This document shows, one piece after another, positions 53,689-62,578 of a stretch of DNA of 64,000 bases. Position numbers and translations under genes: made by a program. The number at the start of each line of letters is the position of its first letter. Positions within the stretch are counted from its first letter, which is position 1. This DNA comes from Legionella sp. (GTDB taxonomy: Bacteria; Pseudomonadota; Gammaproteobacteria; Legionellales; Legionellaceae). Where the stretch lies: NCBI GenBank assembly GCA_030680075.1, contig JAUXWR010000468.1, positions 1-64,000 on the forward strand. The letters are read 5' to 3'. The notes under the pieces were generated by a model, which was not told the DNA's origin, searched no databases, and saw only the letters and a list, made by a program, of their open reading frames with translations.

Positions 53689-55007
53689 AGATTTGAACGT
53701 CCAATTTTATTTAAATGTTGCACAACACAACCCGGGTATTCTTTAGCAAAACTTTTTAAAAGCGTCGCAATATGCTGCAAATCATAGTCTGTTAAACGGC
53801 TATGACAAGGTAAATTAACAATTTTTTGGGCTATTTGGTAGGATACAGGATAGTCATGAGCCTGATAGTTGAAAAGAGAATTAGTGGGTATGGGTGATAA
53901 TGGCCCATCAAACCATTGGCCTAATTCAACACCTTGTTGCCGGAAGTAGCGAATCATAAGCTCCCTGTCATTAACTAATAATGAAACACGAGGTGCTACA
54001 GCTATCTCGTTGTTTGCGGGACTCCCTGGTGTAACAATGCTTAATTGAGATAAAGTTTCTCTTAATATACTGGCATTTTTTTCGCAAAGAGCGGTGATTT
54101 TCACAAAATCACGCCATTGTCGCACGGCAAGTGCCGCCTGAATACCCGCCATTTTTAGTAAAAAATTGGGACTGATTTGGCCGTCGAACTCAGGCTTTGG
54201 AGTAGATGCACGAAAAAAACGGCTCTTGAATCCTGTGTACATAATATATTGTTCAAGCTTCTGCGGTACAGTTGGTTGGTAACACCAGGAGGAGATGACT
54301 GTTTGCCACAAATCCCGTGTAGAAGCCCACCAGGAAGGTTCACGTAATGTTGAATATAATTGAGCCGTATCTATTGCGAGCGCTTCATTCTTAACGACTA
54401 AAATCCCCCCCCACCCTGCTGATAGCGTCTTGGAAAGTTCCATAGAGAAAATGGCCGCCTCAGCAAGCGTACCGACATAATTGGCACCTATTTTTGAGCC
54501 AAGCGATAAGGCACAATCCTCAATCACCAGGATACCTAGAGCCTGCGCTCGGCTTATAATTTCTTGTATTGGTGCGGGTTTACCTAAGGTATGTTGTACG
54601 ACAATTGCGCGAATACGTGGCGATAAATTGGCAAAAACAACATCCGCATCTACATTTAACGTATCAAAATCGATATCAACATATACAGGTTTTGCGCCAG
54701 CCGCAATAACTGCGGTGGGAACTGCCAAACAGGTGTATGCAGAAAGTAACACTTCATCCCCTGACCCAATATTTGCAGCTTTAAGACAGGCGGTAAGTGC
54801 TGAGCGCCCACTGCCAAAGGAAAAAACGCCCGAGCTTAAGGGGCAATAAGTGTCTTTAATAACTTGATGAAGTTGTTGGCGTTGCCTGTCTGAGTTGGTA
54901 AAAAGGCTCACCAACCATATCCCGATCCCTTGTATTGCGCGTCGTACGGTTATTGAGCCAAAATAAAGTGATATTTTTCGTTTATACATCTGAACCTGCT
55001 TATTCAA
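53673..55007 (-). CDS. DegT/DnrJ/EryC1/StrS family aminotransferase homologue with N-terminal extension
   Basis: A 444-residue protein with a fold-type I PLP core. The Lys is K193 in SMELSKTLSAGWGG, with DCALSLGSK around 164-172 and QHTLGKPAPI. The first 55 residues are an extension (KRKISLYFGSITVRRAIQGI) not seen in standard sugar aminotransferases. This matches a distinct subgroup found next to asparagine synthetase homologues in exopolysaccharide clusters. It probably makes an amino sugar for the AsnB/dehydrogenase block. The gene's 5' end lies after a dispersed repeat. Confidence 0.8.
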   Translation of the reverse strand: MNKQVQMYKRKISLYFGSITVRRAIQGIGIWLVSLFTNSDRQRQQLHQVIKDTYCPLSSGVFSFGSGRSALTACLKAANIGSGDEVLLSAYTCLAVPTAVIAAGAKPVYVDIDFDTLNVDADVVFANLSPRIRAIVVQHTLGKPAPIQEIISRAQALGILVIEDCALSLGSKIGANYVGTLAEAAIFSMELSKTLSAGWGGILVVKNEALAIDTAQLYSTLREPSWWASTRDLWQTVISSWCYQPTVPQKLEQYIMYTGFKSRFFRASTPKPEFDGQISPNFLLKMAGIQAALAVRQWRDFVKITALCEKNASILRETLSQLSIVTPGSPANNEIAVAPRVSLLVNDRELMIRYFRQQGVELGQWFDGPLSPIPTNSLFNYQAHDYPVSYQIAQKIVNLPCHSRLTDYDLQHIATLLKSFAKEYPGCVVQHLNKIGRSNLCVEL

Positions 55008-55023
55008 CGCGCATTGTCAATGA

Positions 55024-55111
55024 GTAGCCCGGATTGGCGCCAGCGTAATCCGGGAATGTGGGTATTCGCAAGAATGCATTTGCCGGATTACGCTTTGCTA
55101 ATCCGGGCTAC
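55024..55111. repeat. Palindromic dispersed repeat overlapping a gene end
   Basis: GTAGCCCGGATTGGCGCCAG begins at 55024, and the inverted arm AATCCGGGCTAC ends at 55111. The arms are imperfect inverted repeats of about 30 bp, with a central 27-nt spacer. It occupies the 90-bp gap between the 55098 transferase and the 55007 aminotransferase, and supplies the last codons and the TAG of the former. No other feature is present in the gap. Confidence 0.85.
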
Positions 55112-56366
55112 CTTTTACTTTTTTCCGTACTGACATAAAAATATCGGCCACTGTATCCAATGTCTTGTCTACGGAGAATATAACCTCAGCTCGCTTGCGC
55201 CCTGCTAAACCTAACTTCTCTCGCAACGCTTTATCATTTATCAGCATGGACAATGATTCTCGGAATTTTGACACATCAGCTGCTTGAGTTTTTGGATCGA
55301 GAGGAACAAGAAACCCCGTTTCCTCATGAATCACGGCCTCTGGAATGCCGCCGCAGAGGGTAGCAACTACAGGAAGCTTGGCCGCCATTGCCTCTTTTAT
55401 TGAAAGCCCCATACAAGCACGTTGGCAAAAAGAAGGAGCGACAACAATATCTGCGGAACTATAAAGAGACTGCTGCAAGGAAAAAGGGAAGTTCTGAAAA
55501 ATCATAATCTCTTTGGGGAATTTTTTTGCCAGAAGAGCCGCATCATCCGAAAGCTCCCCCTTCGCACCAGCCAGAATAAATTTCAGATTTTTTGATTGGT
55601 TAAGAAGCTCAGGAATAATTTCCAATAATACATCAAGGCCCATATCTTTAACAAAACGCCCCATGAAAAGGACAACCACATCCTCTTTTTCAATGGCATG
55701 TTCGGTGCGAAAAGTCTCCCTTAATGCATCAAGATTATCAAGCGCCAAATCAACACCCAGATAGACCGTTTTAACCGGCCGCTCAATGCCTAAGCTTTTA
55801 AAGCTTCTGCCGCAGTGCTCACTCGATGCCCACACTTCAAGAGGACGCTCGATTGATTTTTTTACGAGTGACTTACGCGCTTTCATTAGATCAGGAGAGC
55901 TATACATCTCCCCAAAAACCGTTAATGAAACCCCGCGTTTCCCCTCCCAGTGGCGAAGCAGAGGTACCATTTCAAAGTGTGCATCACTTTCATAAAAATT
56001 GATTACCTGACTTTGATGTTTTTTTGCCACACGATGAATAAGAATTGCTTTTAATGACTCGCCAATTAGTCCACGCACACCTATTTTTGCAGGTACCATA
56101 TCTTGCATAACTTTGGCTACCAGCGGCCAATTCATTGGATTTAAAAGACGGTGCATATGCCGTTTGATATGATGACGATAAACTGTCGCACCCGGTATCT
56201 TCTCGACTTTATCGTCCTTACTAAAGGTAACCACCGCGACATCTTCAGCTCCCCTCTCATTTAATCCGGGGATTAATGATGACAGGTGCGTTGCAATTCC
56301 TCCAAAGGGCGGTGGATATCCACCGACAAGCAGAACGCGTAATTGACTACATCTTCCTGATTCCAT
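55098..56366 (-). CDS. Family 4 glycosyltransferase
   Basis: A 422-residue GT-B transferase. It opens with VLLVGGYPPPFGGIATHLSS. VLFMGRFVKDMGLDVLLEII, KFILAGAKGELSDD and SFCQRACMGLSIKEAMAAKL form the donor domain, with LCGGIPEAVIHEETGFLVP. It is a standard retaining transferase. The final residues KVKGSPD and the TAG stop come from the repeat at 55024-55111, so the native C-terminus may have been replaced by repeat insertion. It is 21 nt after the phosphoribosyltransferase gene. Confidence 0.88.
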   Translation of the reverse strand: MESGRCSQLRVLLVGGYPPPFGGIATHLSSLIPGLNERGAEDVAVVTFSKDDKVEKIPGATVYRHHIKRHMHRLLNPMNWPLVAKVMQDMVPAKIGVRGLIGESLKAILIHRVAKKHQSQVINFYESDAHFEMVPLLRHWEGKRGVSLTVFGEMYSSPDLMKARKSLVKKSIERPLEVWASSEHCGRSFKSLGIERPVKTVYLGVDLALDNLDALRETFRTEHAIEKEDVVVLFMGRFVKDMGLDVLLEIIPELLNQSKNLKFILAGAKGELSDDAALLAKKFPKEIMIFQNFPFSLQQSLYSSADIVVAPSFCQRACMGLSIKEAMAAKLPVVATLCGGIPEAVIHEETGFLVPLDPKTQAADVSKFRESLSMLINDKALREKLGLAGRKRAEVIFSVDKTLDTVADIFMSVRKKVKGSPD

Positions 56367-56387
56367 TTTAAAAGCCTTAACTAAATA

Positions 56388-56888
56388 TTATTTTTTTTCA
56401 ACCAGACTCATGAGCACTTTTTCTGTACCAGAACCCACACCATAGCCGGTAGCAATTTCGGCTCCCAATTCGAAGGCTGTGTATTTTAACGGTAAATCAA
56501 CTGCCAATTGCGAAGCCTTCACCCCTAAGGCACATAAGGCCAGGCTTGCGGGTTTGCGAAGGCTTAGCATATCAAGGACAAATCGTGGGGTTCGACCACT
56601 CACCACAATACCTTCGATAACCAAAACATGGCGCTCAAATAAGGGCTCATTCACATCGTGAGTAATACGCACTTCTCCGCTGGCATTGCCATTGGGATAA
56701 CTGTTAAAGCCCAGAAAATGTAATCGAGCAGGTATGCTAAGCTCCCTTACCAAATCAGCGCTGAACATACTCGCACTGTTAATGAGGCAAATAACATCCA
56801 GTGTTAACCCGGCATAATCGGTGCTTATCTGCTGAGCAAGCTGACTGACTCGCTCCCGAATTTGTTCTTGATTGACTAATATATTCAT
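56388..56888 (-). CDS. Hypoxanthine phosphoribosyltransferase-like protein with altered PRPP loop
   Basis: A 166-residue type I phosphoribosyltransferase homologue from the ATG at 56888, which overlaps the gmd stop as ATGA. The fold is visible ([49 protein letters not shown]). The PRPP-binding loop usually reads VEDIIDTGxT. Here it is [12 protein letters not shown] at about residues 90-101, so both conserved Asp residues are replaced by Gly and Val. The downstream GYGxDY-like Asp is also changed. It may be a non-catalytic binding or regulatory protein. It lies between gmd and a GT. Confidence 0.78.
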   Translation of the reverse strand: MNILVNQEQIRERVSQLAQQISTDYAGLTLDVICLINSASMFSADLVRELSIPARLHFLGFNSYPNGNASGEVRITHDVNEPLFERHVLVIEGIVVSGRTPRFVLDMLSLRKPASLALCALGVKASQLAVDLPLKYTAFELGAEIATGYGVGSGTEKVLMSLVEKK

Positions 56889-57979
56889 ACACAATAATCC
56901 AATACTTTATAACCATGCGACTTCATCAGATTATCTCGTTTCGCTGATTGATAATCTTCAGCCACCATTTCAGCCACTAACTCCGCAAACGAAGTTTTAG
57001 GAGTCCACCCAAGCTTCTCTTTGGCTTTACTTGCGTCTCCAAGGAGTGTATCAACTTCGGCTGGTCGAAAATAACACGGATCAACCGCTACAATGCATCG
57101 ATTGTTTGCATCATAACCCCGTTCATTTTCACCAGTCCCGACCCAACAAATTTTAATATCAAGCTCAGCGGCAGCTGCATTTACGAAATCACGAACACTG
57201 TACTGAATACCGGTCGCTATCACAAAATCTTCCGCAATATCCTGTTGCAACATCAACCATTGCATTTCCACATAATCCTTGGCATGTCCCCAATCACGTT
57301 TGGCATCCAAATTACCGAGATAAAGACAATCTTGCAAGCCTAATTTAATACGGGCTAATGCTCTGGTAATTTTGCGCGTAACAAAGGTTTCGCCGCGAAT
57401 GGGCGACTCATGATTAAATAAAATGCCATTACAAGCATAGATGCCATAAGCTTCGCGATAGTTTACCGTAATCCAATAAGCATATAATTTGGAAACCGCA
57501 TAAGGGCTCCTGGGATAAAATGGTGTTTTTTCATTTTGAGGCATTTCTTGCACTAAACCATAAAGCTCGGAGCTTGAAGCCTGATAAAAACGGCATTTTT
57601 TTTCCAGCCCCAAAATACGAATAGCCTCTAAAATACGAAGAGCCCCCAACGCATCAGAATTTGCTGTGTATTCGGGTTCTTCGAAAGATACCGCAACATG
57701 AGACTGCGCTGCCAGATTATAAATTTCATCCGGTTTAACTTTTTGAATCACGTGCACAAGACTCATCGAATCCGTCATATCTCCAAAGTGGGAAAAAAAA
57801 CGACACTCAGGATCTCGTTCATCACTCATTAAATGATCGATACGACTTGTATTAAAGGATGAACAACGCCGTTTCAAACCATGCACAATATAATTTTTGG
57901 CAAGCAAAAATTCCGCAAGATAGGCACCATCTTGCCCCGTTACCCCGGTAATTAGTGCCACTTTACGTGGAGAATTCAT
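56885..57979 (-). CDS. gmd: GDP-mannose 4,6-dehydratase
   Basis: A 364-residue [20 protein letters not shown] is the NADP site, with [30 protein letters not shown], the catalytic YAVSK and [35 protein letters not shown] is Gmd-specific. It forms GDP-4-keto-6-deoxymannose. With the perosamine synthase upstream of it in the same operon, the product is GDP-perosamine. No GMER/fucose reductase gene is present, so fucose is unlikely. Confidence 0.95.
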   Translation of the reverse strand: MNSPRKVALITGVTGQDGAYLAEFLLAKNYIVHGLKRRCSSFNTSRIDHLMSDERDPECRFFSHFGDMTDSMSLVHVIQKVKPDEIYNLAAQSHVAVSFEEPEYTANSDALGALRILEAIRILGLEKKCRFYQASSSELYGLVQEMPQNEKTPFYPRSPYAVSKLYAYWITVNYREAYGIYACNGILFNHESPIRGETFVTRKITRALARIKLGLQDCLYLGNLDAKRDWGHAKDYVEMQWLMLQQDIAEDFVIATGIQYSVRDFVNAAAAELDIKICWVGTGENERGYDANNRCIVAVDPCYFRPAEVDTLLGDASKAKEKLGWTPKTSFAELVAEMVAEDYQSAKRDNLMKSHGYKVLDYCV

Positions 57980-57989
57980 TTTTTCGTCC

Positions 57990-59078
57990 TTAATGCTTTA
58001 TAACTTTTAAAAGAGTGTCTGAAATATGTTTAATTAAACTATCTGACAGCTCAGGATACGTAGGCAAGTTAAGACCACGCACTGATAAATCTTGCGATAT
58101 GGGATTATGTTCCCCTTCATAAACAGGCATCGCTGTCAGTGGATAAAAGAAAGGTCGAGTTTCTATGCCCTGCTCTTTTAGCTGAACTAAAATACCATCA
58201 CGGTCAATACGATTCAATTTGGGTATTAAAACACAGGTAAGCCAGTTAACAGGCTTGCAACCTTCTAAATGTGGATTTAGAAAAAGACCATGCGGCTCAA
58301 GATAATATCGATAAGTATTTAATATTCTCTCTCGTTCTTGCATAAAATAATCAATTTTTTCAAGTTGAGCAACGCCCAAAGCGCCTTGAAGATTCGTCAT
58401 TCGGTAGTTATAGCCAACTTCTGTATGCCAATACCGTCGCTCTTTACTCATACCATGGTCACGCAAAAGACGGGCGCGCTCAGCAATCGTATCTGAATCA
58501 GTCGTGAGACAGCCGCCCTCGCCCGTGGTAATAATTTTATTGCCATAAAAACTGAAGGTTGCACAATCACCAAGACTCCCTGCACGACGACCATGATATT
58601 GTGCACCATGGGCTTCAGCGGCGTCTTCTATAATTTTAAGGTTATACTCGTTGGCAATACTCTGTAAATTGTCCATCTCACAAGGATGACCATATAAATG
58701 GACGGGGATAATAGCCTTGGTTTTTGAGGTGATGTTTGCACGGACCAATGCTGGATCAAGACACCAGTCAGTATCACGTACATCGACTATCACAGGTTTT
58801 GCTCCTGAAAGGATTACGGCATTTGCCGTGGCCGCGAAAGTCAAATCAGGGATGATAACCTCATCACCAGGACCAATACCCAGTGCTTTGAGCGCTAAAT
58901 GAATCGCCACTGTGCCATTTGCAGTAGAAACACAATGTTTCACGCCACAATATGCTGCAAATCTTTCTTCAAATTCTTGCAGGTAAGGACCTAATGAAGA
59001 TACCCAGCCTGAAGAAACTGCATCCGTGACACATTGAATATCACGTTCGGATATTATGGGCTTTGAAATTGGAATCAT
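57990..59078 (-). CDS. per: GDP-perosamine synthase
   Basis: A 362-residue DegT-family aminotransferase. [35 protein letters not shown] and [20 protein letters not shown] are typical of RfbE/Per. [10 protein letters not shown] holds the PLP Asp, and [14 protein letters not shown] the catalytic Lys. It aminates GDP-4-keto-6-deoxymannose made by the adjacent Gmd to GDP-perosamine. Eleven nt separate the two genes. A downstream N-acyl step may be done by the GNAT encoded upstream at 59146. Confidence 0.92.
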   Translation of the reverse strand: MIPISKPIISERDIQCVTDAVSSGWVSSLGPYLQEFEERFAAYCGVKHCVSTANGTVAIHLALKALGIGPGDEVIIPDLTFAATANAVILSGAKPVIVDVRDTDWCLDPALVRANITSKTKAIIPVHLYGHPCEMDNLQSIANEYNLKIIEDAAEAHGAQYHGRRAGSLGDCATFSFYGNKIITTGEGGCLTTDSDTIAERARLLRDHGMSKERRYWHTEVGYNYRMTNLQGALGVAQLEKIDYFMQERERILNTYRYYLEPHGLFLNPHLEGCKPVNWLTCVLIPKLNRIDRDGILVQLKEQGIETRPFFYPLTAMPVYEGEHNPISQDLSVRGLNLPTYPELSDSLIKHISDTLLKVIKH

Positions 59079-59140
59079 TTTATCTTTCTAACCTTACTAT
59101 TAATGTATTGTTCGTTCTCGCACAAGATTTGCCTGGGCGA

Positions 59141-59183
59141 ATGCTTCAAAACGGGCTTCCACCACTCCTCAGCACGAACGGTT
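59141..59183. repeat. Dispersed repeat, second copy, overlapping a gene end
   Basis: ATGCTTC, CTTCCACCACTCCTCAGC and ACGAACGGTT match the copy at 22694-22738 in order and orientation. It lies at the 3' end of the GNAT gene and encodes that protein's last residues and its TGA stop at 59146. Confidence 0.75.
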
Positions 59184-59832
59184 GTGGGGTAGGAGTCACA
59201 ATTGAATTTAAGGCAGTACCATTAGGCCAACATTCCGGGGTATAAGGCCTTTGTAATGCCTCACAAATTAAAGCCCAGCGCCTCTCCATTTCAGGTAAAT
59301 ATAACAGTGGAACCCATCCCATTTTAAGATAAATAGCGATAGCCGGAAGTCGAAAATCATGGGTTTCCAGATAAATTCTTTTATATCCACCTTCTATTAA
59401 TCTTGCAGTCACTGCCGCTGAAATAGCCTGCCCCAAATTGCGTCCTCTGTAGGCGGGATCAACAGCAAGCCAGCCAAAATTTCCTGCTTGCGGATGTCTT
59501 GCTGTCGGGTGGTGAGAGGCAAAACAGGCAGCCACTATTGTTTTACTCGCTTGATGCTCTATCACAAAAAAACCCTCGGGAAGCAAGTGCTTACGCCAAT
59601 AATCCAAAGGGGGTTTTTCCATCGAAGCTCGAGCGAAGAGGTCATAATAATTTTGAGTATCAGCGTCGTCAAACTGCCTTAAGCAATAACCCTCTGGCAC
59701 ATTAACAAGAGGCTTATTATCAAGTTTGTCCTCTGGCCATACCATCTCCAGGAGATTAGGAGGAACAGGCCTTCCCTTAACCGCCCATTTTATCCGACGA
59801 CCTACCTTCATCAGAAATTCATCTGGTCTCAT
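59146..59832 (-). CDS. GNAT family N-acetyltransferase near the perosamine genes
   Basis: A 228-residue GNAT from the ATG at 59832, overlapping the upstream gene by 14 nt. The frame start at 59868 is less likely. FGWLAVDPAYRGRNLGQAIS is the acetyl-CoA site, with GYKRIYLETHDFRLPAIAIYLKMG after it. About 60 N-terminal residues precede the GNAT fold. It might N-acetylate GDP-perosamine or a pseudaminic precursor. Most perosamine acetyltransferases are of the beta-helix type, so this is an inference. Its C-terminus is encoded by a dispersed repeat. Confidence 0.75.
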   Translation of the reverse strand: MRPDEFLMKVGRRIKWAVKGRPVPPNLLEMVWPEDKLDNKPLVNVPEGYCLRQFDDADTQNYYDLFARASMEKPPLDYWRKHLLPEGFFVIEHQASKTIVAACFASHHPTARHPQAGNFGWLAVDPAYRGRNLGQAISAAVTARLIEGGYKRIYLETHDFRLPAIAIYLKMGWVPLLYLPEMERRWALICEALQRPYTPECWPNGTALNSIVTPTPQPFVLRSGGSPF

Positions 59833-61246
59833 TTTTAAATCCTGTATTGCTGTCGATGAGGTACGCAAGTTCTTCCCTAAAATTCACTTTTTCAAAATCC
59901 CAGGACTTTTTTACGCTTTTTTGCAAATGACTAAAATTAACAGGCACTTTAAGAGCTTCCTCAAGAAGTGGCACTATATTTTCTATATTATTTATTATGG
60001 GAAACGCCTCAAGTCCTGGCATTTTTCCCTCTGCATCAAACAGCAGGCTAATGCATTTTTTTTCGAGCTTTCCCGTTGCATCATCAAATACAATAAAAGC
60101 GGGCTTTCCTAAATAGCTTATATCAAGTGCCAGGCTCGATAGGAAGCTCATCACCAGAACATCAGCTCTCTGCAGTTGTCCAATATAGTCTTTCCATTCC
60201 TCTTTTAAGCTTTTTGTAACGTGTTTTTCTGTGCCAACAATAGATAATTGCGGCAGTTGAATTTCTATATTCTCGCGGTTACCCCAATCTTCCTGAATTT
60301 TTTTTATTTCATCGGCGGTCATGCAAACAGGTCTGTAAATAATTTTTACTTTACCTGGAAAACGCGCGCTTACTATTTTTTCCAGAGAAGCTAAGGCTTT
60401 ATACTCAGACTCTCGTGGATAATACTGTGCACTGTGACCTGAAAATAAAATATATTTAACGTCTGAAACAGAGTTTTCAGGGTTTGTATCTATCTCATTA
60501 ATAAGATTATCAACGTGCCGAAACCAGGCAGAACCTATATTTTTCTGGCGCAGTTCTGATAGGGCATGAAGCCTGGTCGCGCATTTTTTTTCAAATTCGC
60601 CCTGAATACAAACCGCATCATAATCAGATAACAAAAACCCGTTACAATAGAGCTGATCAGTTGTGTAAGGAATAAAAATCGTTCGGATTTTTTTCTTCTT
60701 TGCATACCAGGCAAGATAAGTATCTTGCTCACCCCAACTACAAGATTGTATTAAAGTAACCTTCTCATAGCCATTTGTGACATTATCAATTTTCGCGGCA
60801 TCGCGAAATAAAAAGCCGCGTAACGAATCAGTAATACGCCATGAAACCGAAAAATAACCAGTCCACGCAATCAGTCGATAGATTACTATTTTTAATAAAG
60901 ACAATTTTTTTAAAGAGCAATCATCAAGTCCGGTATATACGGCATTGCGGTGGTAATATTCTAGCCCCATTCCTTTATGTCGATGACGTAACCAATAGCC
61001 ATTCATTCGCTGAATAGTAACAATAGTACCAAGCATTCTATTTAATGCAGACATTCCGGGCACTATCCATTGATAAAATTTGACTCCCTTAGCGCTAAAT
61101 TCTTTTTGAAAATCTGAATCAGGCTCATTGGGGCTAACAATCAGTACATCGCACGTTTCTTTAATTGTCTCAAGAACAGGCGCACCCAACAGAACACGAC
61201 CTATTCTGATGAGGGGAACAGATAATATTACCAGATGCTTATTCAT
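59819..61246 (-). CDS. Unrecognised protein, possibly GT-B-like
   Basis: A 475-residue cytoplasmic protein of no family I can name. The ATG start at 61246 opens a segment VILSVPLIRIGRVLLGAPVL. FIPYTTDQLYCNG, YILFSGHSAQYYPRES and VLVMSFLSSLALDISYLGKPAFIVF are conserved-looking blocks. The last resembles the donor pocket of CDP-glycerol or polysaccharide transferases. It lies between pseI and the perosamine genes, so it could transfer pseudaminic acid. Low GC suggests recent acquisition. It is not PseG, whose GxGHxxR motif is absent. Confidence 0.6.
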   Translation of the reverse strand: MNKHLVILSVPLIRIGRVLLGAPVLETIKETCDVLIVSPNEPDSDFQKEFSAKGVKFYQWIVPGMSALNRMLGTIVTIQRMNGYWLRHRHKGMGLEYYHRNAVYTGLDDCSLKKLSLLKIVIYRLIAWTGYFSVSWRITDSLRGFLFRDAAKIDNVTNGYEKVTLIQSCSWGEQDTYLAWYAKKKKIRTIFIPYTTDQLYCNGFLLSDYDAVCIQGEFEKKCATRLHALSELRQKNIGSAWFRHVDNLINEIDTNPENSVSDVKYILFSGHSAQYYPRESEYKALASLEKIVSARFPGKVKIIYRPVCMTADEIKKIQEDWGNRENIEIQLPQLSIVGTEKHVTKSLKEEWKDYIGQLQRADVLVMSFLSSLALDISYLGKPAFIVFDDATGKLEKKCISLLFDAEGKMPGLEAFPIINNIENIVPLLEEALKVPVNFSHLQKSVKKSWDFEKVNFREELAYLIDSNTGFKNETR

Positions 61247-61263
61247 GCTGACTCAGCACTAAA

Positions 61264-61418
61264 TTAACACCAGTTTGAGCTAAAAAGGTAACTATCCGGC
61301 TCACACCAACCCGTTCATGCTGAAGAGTGTTGGTACCCCGAGGCCGAGCGCAAAGAGGCGCTTTTTCAGCCCAAAAGATACCGGGGTAAATGATTTTCTC
61401 ATCCCGAATTGGTGTTAA
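61264..61418. repeat. Candidate MITE-like element with inverted ends
   Basis: TTAACACCAGTTTGAG at 61264-61279 and GAATTGGTGTTAA ending at 61418 are imperfect inverted ends of about 12 bp. Inside, TACCCCG and CGGGGTA form a second pair around a central hairpin rich in GCGC. The 155-bp unit fills most of the 212-bp gap between pseI and the 59819 gene. A 62-codon frame runs through it but looks like a by-product. No transposase is visible. Confidence 0.45.
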
Positions 61419-61458
61419 CTTATTCAAATAATTTCCTCAATGCTTAAGGGTCTTGAAG

Positions 61459-62508
61459 TTACCCGATAAGTTCCCAGCTAACAGGTGTACCTTTTTTTAT
61501 ATTTTTTGCCACTTTCTTACCTAACAACTGATTAATATATTTGGGTGGCAAGCCAAGGCCTGGGCGTATAGCGCGAAGATTGAGAGGCGTGAACATATCG
61601 CCCTCATTTAAATCTTCACAAACATAAAGTGTGCGTCTGTAAACCATTGAACTACGCTCTTCTTCTGAAGGGCCTATTTTTGCATTCCCTAAAGCCTGCC
61701 AGGCAGTATGTGTTTCGTTAACAAGCTGCTTTAATTCCAGCGGCTCCAGAGAAAAAGCAGCATCGACGCCACCCTCGGCCCTGCTAAGGGTCACGTGTTT
61801 CTCAATAACAGAGGCACCTAGTGCCACACTTGCGACAGCCGCACCAATACCGAGGGTATGATCAGAAAGTCCAATTTCACAATCAAAAAGGGTTCGCATA
61901 TGAGGAATGCTGGCAAGATTTGAAGACGCGGGGCTTGCAGGATAACTACTCGTGCATTTTAGTATAACCAAATCCCGGCATCCTGCCTCACGTGCTGCGC
62001 GCACAGCATCATCGATTTCTGCGACAGTTGCCATCCCCGTCGAAATAATTAACGGCTTGCCGGTTGAGGCGGCTTTTCTTATGAGTGGAAGATCTGTATT
62101 TTCAAATGACGCAATTTTATAAGCTGGCACGTCAAGTGTTTCGAGAAAATCTACGGCTGTGGCATCAAAAGGCGTGCTAAAAGCAACGAGCCCCCGGGCT
62201 CTAGCGCGTTTGAAAATCGGCTCATGCCACTCCCATGGCGTATAAGCAAGCTGGTATAGCTTATATAAACTATTACCCTTCCAAAGACTTTTAGGGTCAT
62301 CAATAAAAAATTCTCGTTCAGCCAAATCAAGCGTCATTGTATCGGCTGTATAAGTCTGGAGTTTGAGGGCATGAGCACCGCTATCAGCAATGGCGTCGAC
62401 AATACTTAATGCACGGTCCAAAGATTGATTATGATTGCCAGACATCTCCGCAATGATGAATGGCGCCGCTCCTTGACCTACCGCCACCCCACCAATAGTA
62501 AAACTCAT
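61459..62508 (-). CDS. pseI: Pseudaminic acid synthase
   Basis: A 349-residue NeuB-family synthase of the PseI branch. FIIAEMSGNHNQSLDRALSI is the PseI-specific opening (MSGNHN), followed by ALKLQTYTADTMTLD, STPFDATAVDFLE, LKCTSSYPASP, GLSDHTLGIGAAVA and IEKHVTLSRAEGGVD. The SAF domain is complete, with RAIRPGLGLPPKYI. It condenses 2,4-diacetamido-2,4,6-trideoxy-L-altrose with PEP. The pathway's CMP-transferase pseF is 54 kb away, and no PseG-like hydrolase is in the window. Confidence 0.95.
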   Translation of the reverse strand: MSFTIGGVAVGQGAAPFIIAEMSGNHNQSLDRALSIVDAIADSGAHALKLQTYTADTMTLDLAEREFFIDDPKSLWKGNSLYKLYQLAYTPWEWHEPIFKRARARGLVAFSTPFDATAVDFLETLDVPAYKIASFENTDLPLIRKAASTGKPLIISTGMATVAEIDDAVRAAREAGCRDLVILKCTSSYPASPASSNLASIPHMRTLFDCEIGLSDHTLGIGAAVASVALGASVIEKHVTLSRAEGGVDAAFSLEPLELKQLVNETHTAWQALGNAKIGPSEEERSSMVYRRTLYVCEDLNEGDMFTPLNLRAIRPGLGLPPKYINQLLGKKVAKNIKKGTPVSWELIG

Positions 62509-62578
62509 GCAAATCCCCTTCTCTTAGATCTCAATTATAAAAAATAAAGTAACTCACCAGGTGCGTCATCCTACGCGT

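Noticed and set aside
54481..54849. 122-codon plus-strand frame
   Set aside because: Antisense to the PLP-enzyme gene at 53673; no recognisable domain.
56388..56888. Treating the phosphoribosyltransferase gene as a pseudogene
   Set aside because: The frame is intact, full length and coupled to gmd; only the PRPP loop is altered.
61239..61427. 62-codon minus-strand ORF between pseI and the 59819 gene
   Set aside because: Runs through the inverted-ended repeat and overlaps the next gene start; no protein features.
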